64,000 nucleotides of DNA from positions 47,593,260 to 47,657,259 of the forward strand of contig NC_065530.1 in the NCBI RefSeq assembly GCF_020184175.1, in the 5' to 3' direction. The stretch is from Aphis gossypii. Lineage: Eukaryota; Arthropoda; Insecta; Hemiptera; Aphididae. The translations under genes and the position numbers were made by a program. Numbering within the stretch: position 1 is the first letter of the stretch; each line of letters starts with the position of its first letter. The notes beneath the pieces are model-generated. The model did no database searches, had not been told where the DNA came from, and saw nothing but the letters and a program-made list of their open reading frames with translations. Below, piece by piece: positions 13,113 through 24,297 of the stretch.

Positions 13113-16100
13113 GTAAGATTTCGTTAAAATTATATATTTATACCAAAGTGTATTACTGTTTGTTGGCTTGTTGCTTATGGAGTCGTGGCTCGTGAGAGAT
13201 AATTTCTCTATCATTCTTAATATGTTTGGATAAGAATTATTTGTATAGAAATAATAAACAGGTAATATTATATCATAAGATATATTAAATATGTATATAT
13301 TATATTATGTATTATTTTTTTTATAATTTTATTTTGTGATTGATCTATTATGTGGTTACATCTTAGATGGTATATTTATTTTATTTTATTTCCCGCATTG
13401 TAAAATAATAAATTGTATAATATACCATACATTTTATCGATTTTTATATTTCTATAACTTAAGCTGTTATCATGTTGATTACTTAATAGTTTTTTTTTTA
13501 TATATTTGTAATTTATCAATTTAATTCATACCTACATAATATAAATGTGTTAAATGAATCATGAATCACTTTGTTATACAGAGATGCGTTATTCTATGAT
13601 TTAATAGATAATAAATAATTCTAAGGTACAAGTGCGTGTAACAACTAAACTTTTAGTATTTGTATTAATTATTCTATTAAATTACAGTATTTTTGTAGGA
13701 ATGAGACAATACTGATATTTAGGTTTGGATAGGTGTATTGAATTAAATAAAGATAGACTTTCTAGATTAGTCATTCTACTTATATGCATGGCATGAAAAT
13801 TACGTCTATTTAATTTCGGCCTTTGACTAACTCTGAGTACATTGTAATATATACATATTGTGTGATGGTTATGAAATATTAAATAATTGACATTTGTTAT
13901 GAGAGTATATACTAATAGTTTAGTCACCAATTCATGTTCTGATTATGTGTTGTGTAACATTTTTGATTAAGATCAACTGTTTCATTATACATTAGAATGA
14001 CTTTATTGTTATTATAACTGTTAAATCAAATAGTGGTGATTTCCTGATTAAGTATAATTGGATTATAAGGTTTTATATAGATATAATAATAAAATCAGTA
14101 AATTGTAATTAAACTGATTTTTTTTTTTGTAAAATTGTCTTAATAATTCGATAATTATTTTGTTCTGGAAAATTACATTTTTATTCTTTTTATCAAAAAT
14201 CAGAACCTCTAATTAGGTGACTGAATAAAGAAGTAATCTTCCGTACAAAATACCTGCAAATTTAGTACATTATAATAGGTAACATTTTAAATATATATAA
14301 AATAATCTTTGATCTAGTATACTTTATATATAATTTCGTGTGATTTTATAAAAAAATGGGTACTTACCTAGTTTTTTTTTTGTTTATTAAAGTTATTTTC
14401 TACATTGCAGTTTCTACAACAATAATAATAATTATTATTAAAAACTACTGTATGTTGTAGTGACCATGGCTGTCTGTTAGCTATTGAAATCTGTCTATCA
14501 AATCAATATAATATACTAGTTAATATTTATTCTATCTGGGTTATTACTTTTTATTTCATAAATAAATTGATTATTTTTATCACCTACTTACTAATTATTA
14601 TTATCTATACCTATTTTAACATATTATTATAATATATTTCTATCAAAAACCAATATATTTTCTTGATAATCACTATATTATGCTTGATGTTTCTGTATAG
14701 ATTTTTCAAACTACCACATATAATATCACTCGTTATTTCTATAATTAACTATGAAATGTATACCTGTATAAAACATACTGTACAATTTAAATTTGTTAAC
14801 TATTTAAAATTAAAGTATTATGTTATTCATGTAGGTAACGTTTTTTTTATATATTATATAATAATTCTAATTTGTTTAGTTAGTAATATTTACAATATTA
14901 TCTTACAAAATTTGTGTGTGTATTTTATTATCAGTCATATCGTTTTATTCGTTATATTATTATCAATGCAATTAATTATTTTTAATCGTATATTAGCGTA
15001 AAAATTGTTCATCTTATAATATTCTTATGATATCTCTGATAATATCTCTAATATATACCTATCTAGCTATAAATCTAATTAATTTTAAATACTTATTTTT
15101 TATCAGCCATGTAACTGAATGTTTAAGTTCAATGAATATTAAATTCGTTAGCATCATGGTACAACCCAAATTTTACAATCAAGAGTAGACTGAAAAGGGT
15201 ATGCTAGTGTTCTGTTGCATATTTGGCTAGTTCAATTGTCGGTTAGGTGCCCGCTGAACATTGAACAATATTACTTTTTATTTATTAATGTTCGATAATT
15301 ATTAGGTTATCAATGTAGAATAATGGAGTGAATACTTCCAATCCGTCCCCGTTTATCCTGTAACTTGTTTTATACTAAAGGAAAAAATATTTTTACTGTT
15401 ATAGAAATATAAGTATCTGTATAGCGTGTATACATACAGTAAGGACATATCCTTAATTATATTTCGGAAAAAAATGAACAAACATAATAATTTACGGAGT
15501 TATATCATTGTATCTCAATTCTCAGCGTTAGTGTTTTTTTTCGACTGAGATGAGTATATACTATTGTTATTCTACTTAGTATAATTTAAAACGTATAGTT
15601 TAAATTACTTTTTAATGTTTTAAGAAGTTAAGAATAATTATGAAACATTTATCAACATTGGTCGAGTATTTTTTGAGACTATAAGTTATAAACATATGGA
15701 CATTGAATTTTGTTGTACATTTGAATAAAAAATAATAAAAAATTTAATTCTATAGAATAATGTATGCTAACACATATGGCATGTTAGCTAGTCTATACCA
15801 ATTTTTTTTCAAGTTTTATTTCTGTAAATAAAAACAATTCTTTATAGTTTATATAAATAAAAAAAAATATTTTCTCTATCCGAAACGATATAACTACAAA
15901 TTATGTATAGAGCACTGTTTACCATCCTTGTGAAAAAATGTTCTGGTTGTTGACATTGTGGACGGGGTACCAAATTTGATTTATTTGATACTTTAGGTAC
16001 AAACACAAGTGACTAAGTGCTCAGGCTGATCTATCCGCTCCCTACACCCACATTTTTTTTTCTAATATAATAATTTATAATTAAATTTAAATTTAACGAA

Positions 16101-18765
16101 TCTATAATATAGTTAATAAATACATAGTGCATTTAAATCCTACCTAGAGGTTATATTATTATCTTATACCTACAATAATATGTATTCAACCGTCATAAAA
16201 TAGTTTAAGATACCTATATAAAGCCTTATTTTGTATTACAAATAAGAACAAATGGTTACTATTCAGTATACACTATACTTACTTAATAAATGTATAAATC
16301 ATCCTATTCAGCCTAATTAGATAGTATATAATTTATATCAATAGAAGAAACTAAATAACATCATCATACATTTTCAAAACTCAAATAAAACCACAAATTG
16401 TATGTATAAATAATAGATCTACCTATATATTTAATAAATAATAGTATTAGAAAACCATGAAATTAAGGGACGGCGCAATGGCAGGGATCTCATTAAACCT
16501 CTGCATCACATAAATTACACTATTTAGTAGGTATACTGTATAGGTACCATCTCAATATACATAAATAAATAATATATCACATTAAAGTACGTTTTATAAT
16601 TGTATTCTTACTATATATAACTATATAAAAACAAATACAATCAATATTGTTTTAAAAACAGTAACTATACATTAAAAAAAACCTTCAATAAATGAATTAA
16701 AAACATAATTTCTATGTATTCATAATAATGTAGGTAATACTTTCTGTAAATAAACTATGCATAGGTATTACACATACTAGGTTTCTTGAACCTATTATAA
16801 TACAATGACGATTTTATCAGATCATGTTTGTACGTATGCTTAAAATTAAAATATTGTAGTATTATATTATATACCTATTTAATAAAAAAAAAAACTATTA
16901 TAACTCGTATTTTGATAATAGACAAATAATACATAATAAATATTTATTTATAAGTTGAATGCTAACTTAATAATATTTTTTAATAAAATATATAGGTATT
17001 AACTAATAAGTGTAAAATTTACAGTTACAGATGACTTAAAATGTGGTAGATATGGACGTAACTACTATATAGTAGTATCAGTCCATTCAGTCCTATACGG
17101 ATTGCAATAGTTTTTTTTTGATAAAAAATGTTATCAATTTTTAATTCTTATTCTTTTAAAGTCAATAAGCGTTAAAATACTTATAATTTAAATAAAAGCA
17201 TTAATTTCATGTTATTTCCAAAGTTTCAGAAAGTATCATGATTCAGATACTTTATTTATTTTTTCATTTTAATGAGAAATGAGTGTTAACGAATCATTAG
17301 TTGTGTAAAAAATTGTCTTGTTATTAGTATTTATTAGGTAATATTATTTTACACCCATACAGATTGTTAATTTTGATTCTGTGATATTAGAATATAAGAT
17401 ATAATATAATTTCTAATGTCCTATAAGTTTAAGCAGCAAAGCAGCTACAACATTATGAAATATTCTGAAAATTAAAACACGTGTTGTTTAATTATTCATA
17501 GCCCTCGCCAAATAACTAAAAATTAGGGGATGAGACAATGAGTCAGTCATATACTCATGTACATTCAATAAGTCTGATTAGATACGTTGATGTGCTCTTT
17601 AAGTAAAATATGATGGACCACATAAAAATATGTTTTCTTGTTCCTTCTTAATATTATATTATCAAAAACATATAAAATACGTATAATTATAATTTATAAC
17701 AATAAATCGATTATTTTTAATTTTAGTATTAAACACTTAAAATGCTGAATGCTTTTCATGATTCAAATTTCGAATTTTCATTCGCGTATAAATATATCTT
17801 TCTATTTAATTTTTTGCCGTGGTTACTTTATTAAATACCAGTATCATAAGCAGTGGTGTATTGCTAAAAATATTCATGTGTATACGCCTTCTAGATCTTA
17901 GGTGTCAATGATATTATAACTAAAATTAAATAAAAAAAAAAAATTGTTCTCGCTTCACTCGAATAAAATAACAACCAAATTATCTTATCATCAGATTACA
18001 AATCTACAAGTATTTTTCAACAACCAATTGAATAAAAAGCATAAACACATTAAACCACAAAATGCCTTTTTATTTTAAATATACCTACTCTTAAAATTAA
18101 ATATATTACCTATGGCCTTTAAAACTAAAATAGTCAAAATATGCACTAAAAATGTTGAGTAGGTATTTTATACCAAATACTGAGAATTGTATTTTGTTAC
18201 TCACATATCACAAAATTAACCATAGAAACTACAAAGCAGGCAAACTAATTGAATGTTTAATTTTCTTATGAAAAATTTGTTCATTTTAATTTAAAATATA
18301 AATTTCACTAGATTCGTGAATAGTGCTCTAAGTTGTAGCTCTCGTACAGGTTTATCACTTTGACCAACGAAGAACTAAAAACAATTAGTAGGTAGTAAAT
18401 TAGAACAGTAAGTTACTAACTGCCAGTAAACTTACTGGTGTCTGGAAACTGATTAGTGATTGCTGTTTATAATGGTTGTAGATGATAGTTTTTCTAAATA
18501 ATTTTAATATACATTGTTATAAAATACATAAACGATTCAGAATTTAAGTATTGAGAATCTTATATATATACTTATATTATATCATACTCACATAGCCACA
18601 CACTCATATACAATATTATACATAATAATTATTAATATTATACATTTACTGCAAACATAACGAGTCAAAAATAAACATAGTATACCTATTTATATCGGTA
18701 TCTACTATCTAATACTGGTAATTGGTTCTTAAAATGTGTTTTGATAATCAGCTGCTAATAATATA
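13113..18765. other. AT-rich intergenic DNA
   Basis: No supported gene. A hydrophobic open frame ends at 15001 (see findings). A short dispersed repeat lies at 14199-14249. No long inverted or tandem structure was seen. Confidence 0.45.
14199..14249. repeat. Short dispersed repeat, copy 1
   Basis: Shares an identical 26-base core with 23428-23453 (containing GAAGTAATCTTCCGTAC), preceded in both places by a similar CAGAACSTCT-type block. This indicates two fragments of one repeat family. Confidence 0.6.
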
Positions 18766-19031
18766 ATTATTTTTTAAAAAATAATAATATAAAATAACAA
18801 TGTAAAATAATATACTATCTGAGAAATGAAAATTACAAATATATAGAACATTTTGTTTTTATCGCCAAAAATTCTAATCGGTACCTTTACGGGGCTATAC
18901 GACCGTATATCCACGTATCGCCGTTTATTTAGAAAGTATACGCTAAAAAAAAACTTGCGAATGAGTATACGCCGTATACCTCCGTATACCACCCCCCCCC
19001 CCAATACACCACCGATTATAAGCTGATATAT

Positions 19032-19050
19032 ATACACACACACACACACA
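19032..19050. repeat. (CA)n microsatellite in duplication copy A
   Basis: A run of alternating CA, also present in copy B near 20478-20495 with a slightly different length. Confidence 0.8.
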
Positions 19051-19261
19051 CTGCACATTCACACATCACACATGCATCATATTATAATGACGTATCGTTA
19101 TGTATGTATAATTGCAACTCGTGAACGAATTCAGTTCGTTTCAATGTAACCGCATTTCGAGAAAAAATTTCAAAATAAAAAATTAATAATATAAAATTTG
19201 TCTTTTTCGTTTTGAAAGGCATGGTAAACCGTGTTCTCCGGCTCCGGCGAAGGAAACGAGG

Positions 19262-19420
19262 TTGCTCGAATTTTACGGCACAGAAGTCCGCGAAGGGCTG
19301 GTAAGCATCACCGACGGGGTATTCGCCCGTAAAACCAACTCGCGGCGACATCTGTGGGCTAACCAAAAGCGGTCGGACGCTCATAGACTTCGGTGCCGTA
19401 CGCACGGCGCCTGTCCGCTT
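19262..19420 (+). pseudogene. Possible degenerate FLYWCH-like zinc-finger fragment (copy A)
   Basis: The + frame reads FYGTEVREGLVSITDGVFAR and continues KTNSRRHLWANQKRSDAHRL with a later C-R-T-H-G-A-C. The pattern of an aromatic, a Leu-Val-x-x-x-D-G turn, a second aromatic, a basic stretch and a Trp is reminiscent of FLYWCH-type zinc fingers. However, the Cys expected two residues after Trp is Asn, so a functional site is unlikely. FLYWCH domains are often associated with Mutator-like transposons in insects. This may instead be chance in GC-rich promoter DNA. A counterpart lies at 20706-20865 in copy B. Confidence 0.2.
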
Positions 19421-19536
19421 CGAATCGATCGCCGCCGCCGCCGCCGCCACCACCACCCATCACCGGCACCCATCGCCGGCGCAAGGTTATAAGCGACGGA
19501 GCGGCGGCGGGCGCGTTCGGCAAAGGACGGGCCGCG

Positions 19537-19608
19537 ATTGGCCGACAGCCGTCCTTGACAGTGTGCACCGCCGCCGAAGCAGTGGTTGTACTCCCGTATA
19601 TATTTATA
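19537..19608 (+). promoter_or_regulatory. CCAAT + TATA core promoter, copy A
   Basis: An inverted CCAAT box (ATTGG, 19537-19541) lies about 55 bp upstream of a TATA box (TATATATTTATA, 19597-19608) in otherwise GC-rich DNA. The spacing and order fit a canonical RNA polymerase II core promoter pointing right, with a start expected near 19630. The same arrangement is repeated in copy B. Confidence 0.55.
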
Positions 19609-19629
19609 GGGTCGCGCCCGGCCACCGGC

Positions 19630-19803
19630 GCGCGACGGCCGCACGCGCCCGTTCGTTGATTCCCCGTGACCCTGCCGGGACGTCCGGTCCGTCGTCGCGC
19701 GAGTTTCACCATCATCACCGGTCGCTCACGGACGTCACATTACCCCCGACGACGTTATCGCCGACGCAACTCTTAGACATCGTTCGATCTCGAGGACCAC
19801 GGG
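19630..19803 (+). other. Predicted non-coding first exon, copy A
   Basis: From the expected start about 30 bp after the TATA box to a consensus donor (GGG|GTGAGT at 19804) the GC-rich segment has no ATG, as expected of an untranslated first exon. Its 5' edge is inferred from the TATA position. The most plausible downstream coding exon in the window is the one at 33607-34109, but that link is only inferred from strand and order. Confidence 0.4.
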
Positions 19804-20979
19804 GTGAGTACTTCCTGTTTAATATTATAAGGTATATTCGTATAAACAGTATGATTATCCTGCACACGTCGTCACATTTTAAAGACGACTTGATCATAAT
19901 AATATAATATAATTATATGATAACACAGTTGTTGGATCTTTCGGACGGTCTCGCGAGTGTCGCCGACGACAAAAATATCCATTAGGTAGGTACGAGATTA
20001 TCGTCACGAACGTTAGGGCGGTGGCTTCGGGTAGGTATCAGAACTTTCAGCCGCACAGTATTATAATATTCGTCGTACCGTAACGGCTGCGCGAGATCGC
20101 ATACTCGCGTACCGGATCGAGCGTTATTATTGCACTGGCAGTCTCCCTCTCCGCCGCAGCCGTCGTCGTAGTAGCAATGCCATTGACTGCGCCGACAGCC
20201 GATAATAATATTATTATTTTTTAAAAAATAATAATATAAAATAACAATGTAAAATAATATACTATCTGAGAAATGAAAATTACAAATATTAGAACATTTT
20301 GTTTTTATCGCCAAAAATTCTAATCGGTACCTTTACGGGGCTATACGACCGTATATCCACGTATCGCCGTTTATTTAGAAAGTATACGCTAAAAAAAAAC
20401 TTGCGAATGAGTATACGCCGTATACCTCCGTATACCACCCCCCCCCAATACACCACCGATTATAAGCTGATATATATACACACACACACACACACTGCAC
20501 ATTCACACATCACACATGCATCATATTATAATGACGTATCGTTATGTATGTATAATTGCAACTCGTGAACGAATTCAGTTCGTTTAAATGTAACCGCATT
20601 TCGAGAAAAAATTTCAAAATAAAAAATTAATAATAAAAAATTTGTCTTTTTCGTTTTGAAAGGCATGGTAAACCGTGTTCTCCGGCTCCGGCGAAGGAAA
20701 CGAGGTTGCTCGAATTTTACGGCACAGAAGTCCGCGAAGGGCTGGTAAGCATCACCGACGGGGTATTCGCCCGTAAAACCAACTCGCGGCGACATCTGTG
20801 GGCTAACCAAAAGCGGTCGGACGCTCATAGACTTCGGTGCCGTACCCACGGCGCCTGTCCGCTTCGAATCGATCGCCGCCGCCGCCGCCGCCACCACCAC
20901 CCATCACCGGCACCCATCGCCGGCGCAAGTTATAAGCGACGGAGCGGCGGCGGGCGCGTTCGGCAAAGGACGGGCCGCG

Positions 20980-21051
20980 ATTGGCCGACAGCCGTCCTTG
21001 ACAGTGTGCACCGCCGCCGAAGCAGTGGTTGTACTCCCGTATATATTTATA
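20980..21051 (+). promoter_or_regulatory. CCAAT + TATA core promoter, copy B
   Basis: ATTGG at 20980-20984 and TATATATTTATA at 21040-21051, with the same spacing as copy A. Both copies therefore keep an intact core promoter. Confidence 0.55.
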
Positions 21052-21072
21052 GGGTCGCGCCCGGCCACCGGC

Positions 21073-21249
21073 GCGCGACGGCCGCACGCGCCCGTTCGTT
21101 GATTCCCCGTGACCCTGCCGGGACGTCCGGTCCGTCGTCGCGCGAGTTTCACCATCATCACCGGTCGCTCACGGACGTCACATTACCCCCGACGACGTTA
21201 TCGCCGACGCAACTCTTAGACATCGTTCGATCAGTTCGAGGACCACGGG
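21073..21249 (+). other. Predicted non-coding first exon, copy B
   Basis: ATG-free GC-rich leader from the expected start to the donor (GGG|GTGAGT at 21250). It matches copy A except for a 3-base net insertion about 15 bp before the donor. As the copy nearer the downstream exons it could be the one in use, or both may be alternative first exons. Confidence 0.4.
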
Positions 21250-21654
21250 GTGAGTACTTCCTGTTTAATATTATAGGTATATTCGTATAAACAGTATGAT
21301 TATCCTGCACACGTCATATTTTAAAGACGACTTGGTCATAATATAATTAGGTATATGATAACACAGTTGTTGGATCTTTAGACGGTCTCGCGAGTGTCGC
21401 CGACGACAAAAATATCCATTAGGTAGGTACGAGATTATCGTCACGAACGTTAGGGCGGTGGCTTCGGGTAGGTATCAGAACTTTCAGCCGCACAGTATTA
21501 TATTAATTCGTCGTACCGTAACGGCTGCGCGAGATCGCATACGCGCGTACCGGATCGAGCGTTATTATTGCACTGGCAGTCTCCCTCTCCGCCGCAGCCG
21601 TCGTCGTAGTAGCAATGCCATTGACTGCGCCGACAGCCGATAATTATTATTATT

Positions 21655-21860
21655 ATAATAGAATATTATTATGGTAATAAATTGCGTATTATTCGTCTGG
21701 TCGATCGATGCCGCGGCGGCCGTCACACCGACGACGGCTACTTCACTCGCTTCGCCGGCCGAGTGTTTGCATACGAGTCACGCGTTCCGGCGATATTCCT
21801 AATCCGCTGACGCCGACGTCGACGCCTACTCAACGACTGTACAGTGCGCGCCTACACACT
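21655..21860. other. GC-rich segment flanking the tandem duplication
   Basis: A CpG-rich patch (around gccgcggcggccgtcacacc and gacgccgacgtcgacgcc) just downstream of copy B that is not part of the repeat. It may be additional promoter or leader sequence. No open frame or donor stands out. Confidence 0.4.
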
Positions 21861-23680
21861 CGTCCTAGCAACTAAAATATCGTTTTTTTTTAATAATAAC
21901 GTTATCATAATATAATTACTATATAATACCGGCACTGATCGTTACAGATGATGTTATAACCGTATCGGCTGTCGTAGTAACGTCGAAAGTTTTCCGAAGT
22001 AATAGTATAAGCGTATAACGTCGAATGTTATAACACTTATAACATTTGTTATTTGTTAATGTGTTATTCATTAATATTACTAGTCATTACCCATACACAA
22101 TAATAATATAGATTTATCGTTATCCGTCATAATAATGTAATCAATGGCGGGCGCAGATTATTGAAAACTTTGATATGCGAGTTAATAAATTAAGCCGATG
22201 TTAATAACGTTTAACTATGATTATTGTCAATAGTTTGCAAACTATACAGTCAACTCAAAAAAATCAAAGTTATAGCATAGAGAAATATTTATTTGGTTAT
22301 TAAAACTTGTTTTAGTTTATTTTATTGTATACAGTGCGATTAAACAAAATAAAAATAAAAATATTAATCAATTAGTACAATCAACTACATATTTTATAGA
22401 TATCTCCAGACAGACATGATTTTAACTTGGCGTTTTATTATTCAAATCAACTCGTAAACTTTAACCTATCCTAACAAATGATTGTACTAATTAAGTAATT
22501 AATTGCAATGGGAAATTAACGAAAAAATTAGGTAAGCTTAAAATTTTTTAAAAATATTAACTTTTTAACTATTTCATTCCCACCTTTGAATATACTGTAT
22601 AATACATTATTAATTAAAATTAGTCAAGGATGCTGTCATTATGAAATTTGGATATTATATTATCGCGTAAGTGCCTATATTTATTATAAAATCAAACCAA
22701 CTTTGAATATAATATGTGTTTATGTACCTAATGTATTATATTTTAATGTAATCTATACATTTTAAATTTAAATACTTATTAATTAGTATTAATCATTTTC
22801 TATCGGTGATCAAACACCTTATGAAGTTTTGCAATACACCTCCATCCGTGTGTCTATAAATAATATTATACATTATATTCTAATAATAAAACGGGTAATG
22901 GTATTTTTTTGAATGATAGAACAAAATATACATTTATAAATTTAATTCATATTTTAGTTTTTACACTTGGTATACTTAAATTAATAACGTATCAAATTAG
23001 TAAGTAAGTGATATAAGTTTATAAAAGTAAAAACCAATAAATCTATATGGTAAATTAGAGATATCGTAATTCCTAATATTAATATACCTCTCAAATATAC
23101 GTGGCATTAATTCCATAATATAGCTGTGTCTTTTATTTTATATAATAATAGCAAATTGAGTATAATATATAATAAATTCGAAGTCGTGTGTTAGGCGTAT
23201 GATCACTAGAGTATTACAAAAATAATAAATGGTTTATGATCTTAAGTAATGAACTCGTTGAAATCTCCGATCTCAATAGATGTCTAGGATTAGGTATATT
23301 ATGACGTATTCCATAGATATTCTCTAACTACCTATTCATTCCTGTTGAACAATAGCATTTGTCTCGTAAAATATTTCAATATTATAATGTAATTATATCA
23401 AAATTCAGAACGTCTATTTAGACTCTAAATAAAGAAGTAATCTTCCGTACAAACTATAAAAATATATTTATTATAAACTTATTTAGTGGTGTCAATTATC
23501 TTCTTGAAGAATAGATAAAAATTATTAAATAATAATTTATAGGGTTATTGGGTAGGTATTTTGTTGGTTATAATATTTGTCACATCTTATTATTAGTTTG
23601 TAGTTTGGATATGTAAACTACATTCTCGGCTTATACCAACTGTAATCGAATAGTTTTGTGTATTATTTGTTCTTATTATA
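21861..23680. other. AT-rich DNA, possible large first intron
   Basis: No exon-like islands recognised. If the duplicated leader splices to the exon at 33607, this stretch is intronic. Contains the second copy of the short dispersed repeat at 23404-23453. Confidence 0.4.
23404..23453. repeat. Short dispersed repeat, copy 2
   Basis: Identical 26-base core to 14224-14249, with related sequence immediately before it. It is in the same orientation as copy 1. Confidence 0.6.
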
Positions 23681-24297
23681 GATTCTGAACGAAGTGATGA
23701 ATGTATTGATTGTACAGTGATGTGTGTTTTTTGTGTCTGTGTCTGTGTATAGCATATCTTGTCGAAATAATTCTTTAATTTAAAACTTTAGGGGTGGTTT
23801 CCGATAACAAAGTTTATCACAAATTAGTCTTATTATAGTGATTCAAATATTGGTAAAATTCGTCAAAATCATGAATATTTGCAAATAATTTTGTAGTTAA
23901 AAATGTATAAAATTCTGTATAAGTAGCTGAGAATTGAAAATTTAATACAAGGTTTTCCATAAGTTTCCGTAAGCCGCTGTTTAGCTTTTCTTTAAATGAT
24001 TATAAAAGAAGTAGAGCGTTGGTTAATTAAAAAAATTTCAACTTAAGTTTAAATTAATACGAAATTCAAAATTCACGCGTAATATACCAATTTATTATCA
24101 AATAATTTTAGATTTTTGTTACAGTTGAAAATTTCTAGTCGTAGAAATTTGAAACATACACCATGCAGTTGTTTAAATTGGCATTTTCTGTACATGATTT
24201 AATTTTGGGGTATTCAGATCATCAAAACATAGACCACCTTTTTCACCACCCACTGGAAAATATATCCTAGGCTGACAAATCATCTCCGTTCTGTATC
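23681..24297. mobile_element. Inverted-repeat element, dispersed family copy 1
   Basis: The left end GATTCTGAACGAAGTGATGA is mirrored by the right end, which reverse-complemented reads GATACAGAACGGAGATGATT, giving terminal inverted repeats of about 20 bp around a non-coding interior of about 600 bp. The left-end sequence recurs in diverged form at 26457 (TTCTGAACAAAGCAATTAAT). It is best read as a non-autonomous DNA transposon family. No clean target duplication was identified. Confidence 0.45.

Larger units (their letters stand above)
18766..20206. repeat. Tandem duplication, copy A (about 1.44 kb)
   Basis: Copy A matches copy B (20213-21644) over its whole length in direct orientation with roughly 98-99% identity by eye. 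Differences include 11 versus 9 bases in a C-run, a CA-repeat length change, and a few single-base changes and short indels (for example cgtacgcac versus cgtacccac). Both copies start at attattttttaaaaaat and end at gacagccgataat, with AT-rich microhomology at the junction. The unit contains a GTATAC-rich upstream block, a CA repeat, a GC-rich CGG/CCG region, CCAAT and TATA boxes and a splice donor, so it looks like a promoter plus non-coding first exon. An assembly artefact from uncollapsed haplotypes is the main alternative. Confidence 0.92.
20213..21644. repeat. Tandem duplication, copy B (about 1.43 kb)
   Basis: Direct repeat of copy A (18766-20206). All the landmark features are retained: GTATAC-rich block, C-run, CA repeat, CGG/CCG tract, CCAAT and TATA boxes and donor. 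Compared with A it lacks one base of a GG pair near 20930, has an extra 'agtt'-type insertion just upstream of the donor (gatcagttcgagg versus gatctcgagg), and has small deletions in the AT-rich part after the donor. No third copy is present in the window. Confidence 0.92.

Noticed and set aside
19082..19456. Minus-strand 124-codon frame in both duplication copies
   Set aside because: Retained in both copies only because they are nearly identical. Its start is a poly-Ala run from the CGG tract and its end is AT-rich promoter DNA, with no recognisable domain.
20706..21290. 194-codon + frame in duplication copy B
   Set aside because: It runs straight through CGG/CCG tracts, the TATA box and the predicted leader, gives poly-Arg/His translation, and is broken in copy A by a one-base difference. 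It is not a protein-coding gene.
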